Shown here piece after piece: positions 15,886-23,213 of a stretch of DNA of 36,764 nucleotides. The notes below the pieces were generated by a model. It worked only from the letters and a program-made list of their open reading frames with translations. It was not told the DNA's origin and did no database searches. Within the stretch, counting starts at the first letter, position 1. The number at the start of each line of letters is the position of its first letter. The position numbers and the translations under genes were made by a program. This DNA is from Bacteroidota bacterium (lineage in GTDB: Bacteria; Bacteroidota; Bacteroidia; Bacteroidales; Paludibacteraceae), in assembly GCA_023459355.1 (NCBI GenBank), contig JAEWUM010000047.1, positions 1 through 36,764 on the forward strand, given 5' to 3'.

Positions 15886-16752
15886 TCAGTAATACTCTAT
15901 TTCACGTTCAAGAAATTCGAAAAGGTGGTAATTCTCATTATTATATTGTCCATATATAAAAGATCTCAGCCAATTATTTTCCTTATCAAAATCTTCATAT
16001 ACATAACTAAATTTATCAATATCAGTAATTAAACCATATTCGTCGAAATATGTATGTATTTCTTTTAATTTATTTCCTTTTAAATCATATTCAATTGAAG
16101 AATTAAATATAACATTTTCATGATGATAGTATTCCATTTCAATCAAGTGGCTTTTTGAATCGTATTTATAAACATAATACAAATTATTATTTGAGCCATA
16201 AACATTTTCCTCGACTTTGTTTCCTTTGGCATCATATATGTAATGTGTTTTTTCTATTAAAACTCCATTTTCATTATACATAATCTTTTCTTTTACATTA
16301 CCTTTGGAATTATAAATATAAGTGTATTTATTCACTAATTTACCATTATAATCATATAAATTCTCCTCAATAAGAAATTCTTTATCATCATAGCTATAAA
16401 TAATTTTTTCAGCTAATTTACCATTACTCCAATATTTACTTGCATCTAATATATTCCCTTTTCTGTCATTGTTAAAAATTATTTTCCATAATAATTCGCC
16501 TTTTGAATCATATGTGTTTTTTTCAATGTTATTCCCTTTAATGTCATATTTAGTTTCTCTTATTGTTATCAAATCTTCACCTTCTATTTTTCCAAACTTT
16601 TCTTCGATAGCATTATATTTATACTCTTTAATTGATTTAACTTTTCCATTTAGATTTGTTTCTGATAAAGGATTAAGATTATCTTCACAACCACTAAAAA
16701 CAATAATTCCAAAGCTAATAATTATTATATACAAATTAAGTGATTTATTCAT
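15886..16752 (-). CDS. Lipoprotein with about seven YD/RHS-like repeats, function unknown
   Basis: With a start at 16752 the protein is 288 residues and has a lipoprotein signal (hydrophobic LYIIIISFGIIVFSGC, lipid-modified Cys22). A longer ORF from 16788 would put 12 extra residues before the signal. The body consists of about seven degenerate units of 22-28 residues with the theme KGNxxEExxYDxNGxLxxKxxYxYD (for example KGNVKEKIMYNENG), similar to RHS/YD or MORN-like beta repeats. It is probably an outer-membrane or periplasmic surface-strand protein. The coding region is very A/T-rich compared with the rfb and hydrogenase genes, which suggests transfer or relaxed selection. Its stop is 70 bp from copy 1 of the 130-bp element. 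Function unknown. Confidence 0.7.
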   Translation of the reverse strand: MNKSLNLYIIIISFGIIVFSGCEDNLNPLSETNLNGKVKSIKEYKYNAIEEKFGKIEGEDLITIRETKYDIKGNNIEKNTYDSKGELLWKIIFNNDRKGNILDASKYWSNGKLAEKIIYSYDDKEFLIEENLYDYNGKLVNKYTYIYNSKGNVKEKIMYNENGVLIEKTHYIYDAKGNKVEENVYGSNNNLYYVYKYDSKSHLIEMEYYHHENVIFNSSIEYDLKGNKLKEIHTYFDEYGLITDIDKFSYVYEDFDKENNWLRSFIYGQYNNENYHLFEFLEREIEYY

Positions 16753-16833
16753 TTTTATTTTTCTTGAATAATGGATAAAATTAAACATAAATTTAAATTT
16801 TCAGAAAAGCTTACAGAAAACACATTTAGTCAA

Positions 16834-17109
16834 TCATCGGAATTCTTTAAATGAAACTTTGCCAACGACTTTAATTTTTTTTATTTTTTTTAAGTAATTA
16901 TCGATTATATATGTATCCTTTGGAAAAATAACAGGTGTTCTTTTAGTATTAGTTATATCTCCATTAATTTCATAAACAAAACTCAAAGGCTTATTGGACA
17001 TATTTTTAATATAAAAAGCATCACCTTTTTCGACAACCTTAGCTGGAATGCACGAAGTGAATGTCCCAAGGTATAATATTAAAAATAAAATTTGAATTAA
17101 TTTTTTCAT
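16834..17109 (-). CDS. Small lipoprotein, function unknown
   Basis: I chose the ATG at 17109, giving 91 residues with a clear lipoprotein signal (MKKLIQILFLILYLGTFTSC, Cys20 as lipid anchor). The ORF could extend to 17157, but that would bury the signal. The mature part of about 70 residues is Lys-rich (NYLKKIKKIKVVGKVSFKEF) with no family I recognise. It lies 82 bp upstream of the repeat lipoprotein on the same strand and may share its transcript. The region is A/T-rich. Confidence 0.6.
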   Translation of the reverse strand: MKKLIQILFLILYLGTFTSCIPAKVVEKGDAFYIKNMSNKPLSFVYEINGDITNTKRTPVIFPKDTYIIDNYLKKIKKIKVVGKVSFKEFR

Positions 17110-17117
17110 ATGAGTTT

Positions 17118-17152
17118 GTAAAAGATAGATTTTTCTTTCTGTGATTTCAAAA
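17118..17152 (-). promoter_or_regulatory. Candidate promoter for the small lipoprotein gene
   Basis: On the minus strand TTTG, 20 bp, then TATCTTTT gives good spacing for a Bacteroidota promoter but a very short leader before the ATG at 17109. A second -7 match (TATCTTTG, minus strand, 17214-17207) lies farther upstream but lacks a well-placed -33 box. Confidence 0.35.
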
Positions 17153-17202
17153 AGCAATAAGCATATGAAATTATATGTTCATAAAACTTTATTATATAGG
17201 AT

Positions 17203-17235
17203 TTTGCAAAGATAGAAATAAAAATTATATCTTTA
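17203..17235 (+). promoter_or_regulatory. Promoter of the 57-residue ORF
   Basis: TTTG at 17203-17206 and TATCTTTA at 17228-17235, 21 bp apart, precede the ATG at 17265 by 29 bp. The spacing supports the shorter start of the downstream ORF. A minus-strand -7 match (17207-17214) lies between the two boxes. Confidence 0.5.
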
Positions 17236-17264
17236 CATCAAAATATTGTAAAATTATTTTTGTT

Positions 17265-17438
17265 ATGGACTTAGTGAAAATTCACTATCAAGCTAACTGC
17301 TTGATTGCTCAAACATATAACTCAACAGTTTTACCTGAAAATGGTAGTGTCACGCTTATAGTTGATGGGGTAAGTTATATTGTTTATTTTTGTAAAGTAG
17401 AAAGTGGTTGGAATATAGTTAGAACTAAGAAATTATAA
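17265..17438 (+). CDS. Small protein of unknown function
   Basis: A 57-residue ORF (MDLVKIHYQANCLIAQTYNS, ending VESGWNIVRTKKL). An in-frame ATG at 17175 would lengthen it, but the promoter at 17203-17235 lies inside that extension, so I prefer 17265. There is no signal peptide or membrane segment. Beta-strand-like segments (SVTLIVDGVSYIVYFCKV) suggest a small beta fold. No family recognised. It ends 22 bp before copy 2 of the 130-bp element. Confidence 0.45.
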   Translation: MDLVKIHYQANCLIAQTYNSTVLPENGSVTLIVDGVSYIVYFCKVESGWNIVRTKKL

Positions 17439-17460
17439 GAAACTAAAGTTCTGCCCCCCT

Positions 17461-17590
17461 GTTCGGCGTAGTCTCCAGACTACGTCGTGGAAGAAACCGG
17501 CCTCTGGCTGGGAAATGTAAGTAGATGTTGATTATCAGAAAGTCTGGAGACTTTCTTTTAACACGACGTAGCCTGGAGGCTACGCCGAAC
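17461..17590 (+). repeat. 130-bp four-hairpin element, copy 2
   Basis: Same length and orientation as copy 1, with a few substitutions. In the inner left arm CGCCGT has become CGTCGT, and the right arm has changed from ACGGCG to ACGACG. These are compensating changes that keep the arms complementary. It starts 22 bp after the stop of the small ORF. Confidence 0.93.
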
Positions 17591-17909
17591 TTGAGCAATC
17601 TTCTTACTCCGACTTGATTTGTTTGTGGGTTTTGAATTTCTATTCTGCCACATTAAATCTTTTTGTTTAAAAAATTACAACTTTGAAAATTCAATTAAGT
17701 AGCGAAAAACAATCAACAGACTTTATAGAGCAAATTGTACAGATATTTTAAATAAAACACTGTTTTTGTAAACATTTGCTCTTTGGAAGTTGTAGATAAT
17801 GAGATATTAAATTTCCATAAGATACGTGGAAGTTTATTGTATATGTTATTAAACTTTTAAGAATTCAGTTGTATTTGCATGTTTATTTAATTAGTAAGAT
17901 TTTATATTT
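17591..17909. other. A/T-rich intergenic region, no gene seen
   Basis: These 319 bp hold no credible ORF on either strand. They precede the membrane protein gene at 17910 and presumably carry its promoter, but I could not find a well-spaced TTTG/TAnnTTTG pair. Confidence 0.5.
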
Positions 17910-18677
17910 ATGAAAAAAAAATCATTCTTCACCTCGATTTATTTTAATATTCTATTATGCATGATTTTTCCTCAATTTATATGGGGACTCTTGTATTATT
18001 CTAAAAAAATGAATTATTTTCTACGTTCATTAATTAGTTTAATTGTTATTCCAGTTGGGTTATTATATGCATTATGGTATGATTTTTTATTAAATTATTT
18101 GAAAAATTCCATATTTGAAAATGGAATAATCCAAAACATGACCATAACCATAACTATAGGTTTTACAATTACTTTTGGTCTCTTATTTTTTCTTTTTTTT
18201 GTATATAAAGGAATAGCTGAGATTTTCAGAAAAAGGAGCCAAAATAACTTTTACCATGAATTAGAAACTCTTAACATTGAGAATTATTCAATTGTTAATA
18301 AACTTTTAGAAACACCTCAACACTTAAAAACTGCAAGCAATTCTTTTTCATTATCTGATGTAATAAATCAATTTTCAAATCAGCAAAATACAACCATACG
18401 AGTACTAAAGACTCAAATACATGAAAAAAATTACGTATGCCAAATAGAGATATCATTTATAACAGATTATTATAAATTAATTAAGTATCCAATTTGTGCA
18501 ATTTGTATGTTTTCACAAGATGAAATGGAACTTAAGCTAAATACTTTGGTGGTTCCACTGAAAAGAAACAGAAAATTACCATTAAAAAGAATAAACGAAC
18601 AAATTCTAAATGAAGTAATCAAATTTACCAAAATTAAAACCACATTTGACAAAGACTTTGAATTTTTAGATGATTAA
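17910..18677 (+). CDS. Membrane protein with a C-terminal soluble domain, function unknown
   Basis: The 255-residue protein has about three hydrophobic segments in the first 105 residues (residues about 8-28, 36-58 and 76-103) and then a soluble domain of about 145 residues, probably cytoplasmic given the basic IFRKRSQ after the last helix. The soluble part has mixed charged and beta-prone stretches (TTIRVLKTQI, YVCQIEISFI) but no motif I recognise. The coding region is A/T-rich like the neighbouring lipoprotein genes. It is monocistronic between copies 2 and 3 of the 130-bp element. Reality of the gene is likely from its length and the clean signal/membrane pattern; function unknown. Confidence 0.65.
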   Translation: MKKKSFFTSIYFNILLCMIFPQFIWGLLYYSKKMNYFLRSLISLIVIPVGLLYALWYDFLLNYLKNSIFENGIIQNMTITITIGFTITFGLLFFLFFVYKGIAEIFRKRSQNNFYHELETLNIENYSIVNKLLETPQHLKTASNSFSLSDVINQFSNQQNTTIRVLKTQIHEKNYVCQIEISFITDYYKLIKYPICAICMFSQDEMELKLNTLVVPLKRNRKLPLKRINEQILNEVIKFTKIKTTFDKDFEFLDD

Positions 18678-18702
18678 TTTGAATTAGTGAGCTACTCCTC
18701 AA

Positions 18703-18832
18703 GCTCGGCGTAGTCTCCAGACTACGTCGTAGAAGAAACCGGCCTCTGGCTGGTAAATGTAAGTAGATGTTGATTATCAGAAAGTCTGGAGACTTTCTTT
18801 TAGCACTACGTAGCCCGGAGGCTACGCCGAAC
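18703..18832 (+). repeat. 130-bp four-hairpin element, copy 3
   Basis: Same length and orientation as the other two copies. It begins GCTCGGCG in place of GTTCGGCG, shares the CGTCGT variant of copy 2 in the left arm, and has CACTACGTAG in the right arm. It starts 25 bp after the stop of the membrane protein gene. Confidence 0.93.
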
Positions 18833-18854
18833 GTGTTTTTGAAAAGCCTAAACC

Positions 18855-19022
18855 AAATACTGTTTTAGTTCTCGCCAAGTCCTGTTTTTGCTGTCGTCAA
18901 GTCCTGTTTTAGTTGTATACAAAGTCCTGTTTTCGTGAAAACAAAGTCCTGTTTTGCCATCACTCAAGTCCTGTTTTAGTTGTATACAAAGTCCTGTTTT
19001 CGTGAAAACAAAGTCCTGTTTT
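18855..19022. repeat. Tandem array with AAGTCCTGTTTT core, period 22-23 bp
   Basis: The 12-base core AAGTCCTGTTTT occurs exactly at 18877, 18899, 18922, 18944, 18966, 18989 and 19011, with a degenerate copy (AAATACTGTTTT) at 18855. Spacings are 22, 22, 23, 22, 22, 23, 22. The intervals alternate between a few sequences, giving a 67-bp higher-order unit repeated from 18899 and 18966. Two intervals are palindromic (TTGTATACAA; TGTTTTCGTGAAAACA). The period is not a multiple of three, so it is not a coding repeat. Confidence 0.93.
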
Positions 19023-19066
19023 GCTTTCAGGCACTCCCAAAAGCATCCCTAATTTTATTCGCTCCA

Positions 19067-19250
19067 CTCGAACCGTTCGATTCGAACACCTCGAGTGGAG
19101 CGATTCGACTGATTCGAACTGAACGATTCGATTACCTCGAGTGGAACGATTCGATAGAGTCGAGTCGGCCGATGCAGACGACTTGAGTGGAACGTCTCAA
19201 ACACCTTGAGTCGCCCGATGCAAATCATTTGAGTCTTTTTCGCTTATACG
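19067..19250. repeat. Degenerate tandem array, period exactly 23 bp
   Basis: Eight successive 23-bp units start at 19067, 19090, 19113, 19136, 19159, 19182, 19205 and 19228. The typical unit reads CTCGAGTGGAACGATTCGA plus four variable bases. Units drift (CTTGAGTGG, GTCGAGTCGG) while the register stays exact; the last unit matches only at its start. The array is rich in TCGA and contains nested palindromes such as GTTCGATTCGAAC. It follows the AAGTCCTGTTTT array after about 45 bp. Confidence 0.9.
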
Positions 19251-19320
19251 AACACCTAACTTTACAACCGTTTACTCCTATTACAGAAAAAATTCATCAA
19301 TTAAATGTTTAAAAAACGTA

Positions 19321-19348
19321 TTGGTATGTTTTTAATTCTCTATATTTG
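19321..19348 (+). promoter_or_regulatory. Likely promoter of the hydrogenase operon
   Basis: TATATTTG at 19341-19348 matches TAnnTTTG; TTG at 19321-19323 is 17 bp upstream. The start codon of the first hydrogenase gene is 97 bp downstream of the box. The 23-bp array ends about 70 bp upstream of the -33 element. Confidence 0.5.
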
Positions 19349-19445
19349 TAAGGAAATTTCTGAATAAAAATAGAGATAATATAAGATTGTTTGTTCAGAA
19401 AACCGGACAATTGCTTTAGATTACGAACCTTAAATCTACAAGTAT

Positions 19446-19955
19446 ATGGAAGCTGTTAGTCCTTATGTGGTTGCTGAACCTGTTCTCGATCAGATTGTTG
19501 ACAAGTACAGAGACAGACCCGGCATGTTGTTGTCGACACTGGAAGCAGTTCAGGAAGCCAATCCGCTCAAATTCCTGCCAGTGGAAACGCTGGTACAGGT
19601 GTCCCGCAAACTGAGCGTCCCCATGACGCAGGTGTACAGCGTCGCGACATTCTACTCCTTTTTCAATTTAAAGCCCCAGGGAAGGCATAACATCGTGGTG
19701 TGTCGCGGAACGGCTTGTCATACCAAGGGTTCGCGGGAATTGCTCAACAGTGTCGGGCACATCCTGGGTTTCGGATGCGAACCCGACGAGATGGAACAGG
19801 GGTACACGACATCCGACAATGAGTTCACAATCAAGACGGTTGCCTGTTTTGGTCAGTGCGCCCAGGCGCCGGTCATCGCGGTAGATGGGGTCATTCATAG
19901 CAATGTGAATGCGCAGAAGCTCATTAAAATCCTGAAAAAAGTGAAATCGTCATGA
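19446..19955 (+). CDS. NuoE-like [2Fe-2S] subunit of NAD(P)-linked [FeFe]-hydrogenase (HydC/HndA type)
   Basis: The 169-residue protein has the thioredoxin-like fold of NuoE with all four cluster ligands: Cys86 and Cys91 (VVCRGTACHTKG) and Cys134 and Cys138 (VACFGQCAQAP). The N-terminal helical part (LLSTLEAVQEAN, VSVATFYSFF-like segment) is also standard. It passes electrons between the flavin subunit and the hydrogenase. It overlaps the next gene by four bases (ATGA), so the two are translated together. Order and partners match trimeric or tetrameric hydrogenases (HydABC, HndABCD). NuoE of complex I is excluded by the neighbouring [FeFe] subunit. Confidence 0.93.
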   Translation: MEAVSPYVVAEPVLDQIVDKYRDRPGMLLSTLEAVQEANPLKFLPVETLVQVSRKLSVPMTQVYSVATFYSFFNLKPQGRHNIVVCRGTACHTKGSRELLNSVGHILGFGCEPDEMEQGYTTSDNEFTIKTVACFGQCAQAPVIAVDGVIHSNVNAQKLIKILKKVKSS

Positions 19956-22900
19956 AAAAGAGTATGCTGCAATCATTCGAACAGCTGAGTCGTTCGTATG
20001 TTAAAAATATACTTCCCGATAAACCCATGCTGATGGTGGGGATGGGAACCTGTGGTATTGGAAATGGCGCCGATGTGTTGTACCGCACCATCGACAACAG
20101 CATCCGCGAGAACAAGCTGGATTGTCTGGTTAAACCAACCGGTTGTTTTGGTTTTTGTGCCGAAGAACCTTTGGTTAGTTTGTATCAGCCTGGAAAACCT
20201 TTGCTGGTTTATAGCCGGGTGACTGAAAAAGAAGTACTGAAAATCTTAAACGGAGCTGTTTCGGGCAAAATCTACACGAAAAATATATTATGCCGGATTG
20301 AAAACTGGGATCACCTGACGACCCATATTGAATATGGCAAAGGATATGAAAAATACCTGCTCTGGTACGAATTGCCTTTTTTTAAGGGACAAAAGAAAAT
20401 CGTTCTTCGCAACGCCGGCTTCATCAATCCTGAATCCATAGAAGATTATCTCGCAGTGGGTGGTTATCAGGCATTGGCTAAGGTGCTTGCTGCTGATAAT
20501 CCGCAGGCGGTTATCGATGCAGTGCTCGATGCCGGCATGCGGGGAAGGGGAGGCGCCGGTTATCCGACCGGGAAGAAATGGGACATGATGAGACACAACG
20601 AAGCGCCTAAGAAATACCTCATTTGCAATGCCGATGAAGGTGACCCGGGAGCATACATGAACCGCAATGAAATTGAAAGCGATCCGCATTCGATTTTAGA
20701 AGGCATGATGATAGGCGCTTTTGCCATGGGAGCTGATGAGGGAATCGCCTATGTGCGCGCCGAATATCCGCTGGCGGTGAAACGTTTTGAAATGGCAGCC
20801 AAACAGGCAGAAGCAATGGCATTGATGGGTAATAATATCCTGGATTCGGGTTTCAGCTTTAAGTTTGATATCGTGGAAGGAGCCGGTGCGTTTGTTTGTG
20901 GAGAAGAAACTGCCCTGATTGCTTCTATCGAAGGAAAAGCCGGGCGACCGATGCCACGTCCTCCTTATCCTGCCGCCAAAGGTTTGTATGGCTGTCCCAC
21001 CAACATCAACAACGTGGAAACCTGGTGCAACATCCCGGTAATCATCGAAAAAGGAAGCGCGTGGTTCCGGCAAACGGGAACAGAGAAGAGTCCGGGCACC
21101 AAGGTGTTTTCGCTCGTGGGTAAAATTAAAAACACCGGTCTGGTCGAATTGCCTTTAGGTTCTACCCTCGAACAGTTTATTTTCGAAATAGGAGAAGGTA
21201 CGGGTACGAATAAGAGGGTGAAAGCAGTGCAAACGGGTGGCCCGTCGGGCGGTTGCATCCCACTGGAACATTTTAAAACACCGGTCGATTATGAGTCGCT
21301 GGCCGCATTGGGCGCTATCATGGGCTCGGGCGGTATGGTGGTCATGGACCAGGACAACTGCATGGTGGATGTCGCCCGTTATTTCCTGGAATTCAATGCC
21401 GCGGAATCCTGCGGAAAATGTACGCCTTGCCGGGAAGGACTCTCGCAGGCGCTGGCTATTCTCACGAGAATAACGCGTGGTCAGGGTACCATGGCGGACC
21501 TCTCCATGTTGGAGATGTTGAGCCAGACCATCCGAGATACAGCGATTTGCGGCCTAGGACAAACATCGCCTAATCCTATTCTGACGACCTTGCGATATTT
21601 CAGGCATGAATATGAAGAGCACATCCAGGAAAAACGCTGTTATGCAGGTGTTTGCGAAAATTTGTTTTTGGCTTTGTGCGAAAATTCCTGTCCGTTGCAC
21701 ATGAATATTCCGGGTTATATCGAATTAATTAAAGAAGATCGGATTGAAGATGCTTTTGAACTGACTTTGCGGGATAATCCGCTGCCGGGAACTATTGGTC
21801 GTATTTGTCACTTTCACTGCCAGATGCGCTGTCGCCGGGAAATGCTCGACGAACCGGTTTCGCAGGGTGAAGTGCATCGTTATCTTGCCGATACCATGTA
21901 TCAGTTGGGAAAAGAGCACGAGATTTATCAGAAGTTAATCAAAGAGAAATTACCGGATACCGGGAAACGAATTGCCATCGTAGGTGCGGGTCCGGCTGGA
22001 CTGACGGCTGCATTTTACTTAGTGCGGCTGGGTCATGCGGTCACTGTTTACGATGCTTTCCTAGAAGCAGGTGGGGTACTTCGTTATGGTATTCCTCAGT
22101 ACCGGTTGCCGCATGCTGTGTTGCAAAAGGAAGTGCAACTGATTAAAAAGCTGGGGGTGAAGTTCGTTTTCAATACCCAACTCGGGATAGATATTACCTT
22201 AGATACCTTAGAAAATCAGCACGATGCGGTTTATTTAGCCATCGGCGCCTGGAAAGAAACGGGTTTGCATATCCCCGGGGAGGATGCGAAAGGGGTATTC
22301 GCGGGAACAGAGGTGCTGAAGATGTTGGCTGTCGACAAGCAACCGGCGTTGGGACAAAAAGTGGTGATTATCGGGGCCGGTAATGTGGCTATCGATGCTG
22401 CCCGCAGTTTGTGGCGGCTCGGTAAGGAGGTCACCATTGTCTATCGCCGTGAGAAATGTGACATGCCTGCCAATCACGCTGAAATCAAAGAGTCGGAAGC
22501 GGAAAAGATTAACTTCCATTTTATGTCGGCCCCCTCAGCCGTGTTGACAGATGAAAAGAACCGGGTGCGCGGACTGAAAATCGAACTGATGACATGCGGT
22601 GGATTAGATACTTCAGGTAGAAGGAAACCGGTTCCTACGGGTAAGTTTGATGAAATACCCTGTGATTCGGTGATATTCGCGATTGGCGAGCAGGTAGAGG
22701 ATGATCAACTGAAGGAAAATGGAATAAATACCTTGTCGGGTGGCCGGATTGTCATCAATCATTTCACCCAGCAAACATCACGTAATAAGATTTATGCCGG
22801 AGGTGATGCGGTAACGGGACCTTCGACGGCTGCCGAAGCCATGGGGATGGCGCGTAAAGCTGCCGAAGCCATTGATGCTGAACTGATGCAGGAAAAACGT

Positions 22901-23095
22901 TTTCACCTCTTGTTCCGGAAGTTTGCTTATCGCAATGTGGTGCCCGCCAACCCGAAGAAAACAGCTAAAAATGTGTCCTATAAATTGGCAGTGCGTGATA
23001 GAATCGGCAATTTCCACGAAGTGGATTGTGGCTATACCGGCGAACAAGCCCGTAATGAAGTGGGGCGGTGTTTAAGGTGTGATGTGCGATTATGA
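19952..23095 (+). CDS. Fusion: HndB-like + NuoF-like flavin subunit + GltD/NfnB-like NADPH:FAD module of [FeFe]-hydrogenase
   Basis: The 1047-residue protein joins three parts. Residues 1-100 resemble the thioredoxin-like HndB/HydB N-terminus (Cys34, Cys58, Cys65, Cys69). Residues about 145-555 are NuoF-like: FMN/NADH sites RGRGGAGYPTGKKW (197-210) and CNADEGDPGAYMNR (225-238), and the N3-type 4Fe-4S ligands Cys487, 490, 493 and 533. Residues about 560-975 are GltD/NfnB-like: Cys ligands in CENSCPLHMN and ICHFHCQMRCRR, FAD motif GAGPAG (678-683), NAD(P) motif GAGNVAIDAAR (from 808), and VYRREKCDMPA, where the paired Arg suit NADPH. In HydB the NuoF part is normally followed by a ferredoxin-like domain; here the GltD module takes that place. 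The protein could link NADH, NADPH and the hydrogenase cluster chain. Confidence 0.9.
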   Translation: MKKSMLQSFEQLSRSYVKNILPDKPMLMVGMGTCGIGNGADVLYRTIDNSIRENKLDCLVKPTGCFGFCAEEPLVSLYQPGKPLLVYSRVTEKEVLKILNGAVSGKIYTKNILCRIENWDHLTTHIEYGKGYEKYLLWYELPFFKGQKKIVLRNAGFINPESIEDYLAVGGYQALAKVLAADNPQAVIDAVLDAGMRGRGGAGYPTGKKWDMMRHNEAPKKYLICNADEGDPGAYMNRNEIESDPHSILEGMMIGAFAMGADEGIAYVRAEYPLAVKRFEMAAKQAEAMALMGNNILDSGFSFKFDIVEGAGAFVCGEETALIASIEGKAGRPMPRPPYPAAKGLYGCPTNINNVETWCNIPVIIEKGSAWFRQTGTEKSPGTKVFSLVGKIKNTGLVELPLGSTLEQFIFEIGEGTGTNKRVKAVQTGGPSGGCIPLEHFKTPVDYESLAALGAIMGSGGMVVMDQDNCMVDVARYFLEFNAAESCGKCTPCREGLSQALAILTRITRGQGTMADLSMLEMLSQTIRDTAICGLGQTSPNPILTTLRYFRHEYEEHIQEKRCYAGVCENLFLALCENSCPLHMNIPGYIELIKEDRIEDAFELTLRDNPLPGTIGRICHFHCQMRCRREMLDEPVSQGEVHRYLADTMYQLGKEHEIYQKLIKEKLPDTGKRIAIVGAGPAGLTAAFYLVRLGHAVTVYDAFLEAGGVLRYGIPQYRLPHAVLQKEVQLIKKLGVKFVFNTQLGIDITLDTLENQHDAVYLAIGAWKETGLHIPGEDAKGVFAGTEVLKMLAVDKQPALGQKVVIIGAGNVAIDAARSLWRLGKEVTIVYRREKCDMPANHAEIKESEAEKINFHFMSAPSAVLTDEKNRVRGLKIELMTCGGLDTSGRRKPVPTGKFDEIPCDSVIFAIGEQVEDDQLKENGINTLSGGRIVINHFTQQTSRNKIYAGGDAVTGPSTAAEAMGMARKAAEAIDAELMQEKRFHLLFRKFAYRNVVPANPKKTAKNVSYKLAVRDRIGNFHEVDCGYTGEQARNEVGRCLRCDVRL

Positions 23096-23120
23096 ACAGC
23101 GAGGTGCAATTTAAGAGGGG

Positions 23121-23190
23121 GTTGTTTCGTCGCTTTGCTCCTCACAATGACAGGTGTTAATTTGTCATTCCAAGCGAAGCGAGGAATCTT
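23121..23190. repeat. Imperfect inverted repeat between the hydrogenase genes
   Basis: CGCTTTGCTCCTCACAATGACA faces TGTCATTCCAAGCGAAGCG across a short loop; each half belongs to the GTCATT..GCGAAGCGAGGAATCT repeat type also found at 4704 and 36461. It fills most of the 118-bp gap, the only sizeable gap in the hydrogenase operon. Confidence 0.65.
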
Positions 23191-23213
23191 ATAAATAGTA
23201 AATCAATAGACAT

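Noticed and set aside
15751..16032. 93-codon plus-strand ORF starting inside copy 1 of the 130-bp element
   Set aside because: It begins in a repeat and runs antisense into the lipoprotein gene, with a low-complexity translation.
17175..17264. Longer start for the small ORF at 17265
   Set aside because: A well-spaced promoter lies within the extension, so the upstream ATG would not be on the message.
18877..19022. CRISPR array
   Set aside because: The repeated core is only 12 bases, the intervals are 10-11 bases and recur in order instead of being unique, and no cas gene is present.
18980..19186. A 68-codon ORF across both tandem arrays
   Set aside because: It spans the junction of two unrelated arrays whose periods are not multiples of three, so it is a chance reading frame.
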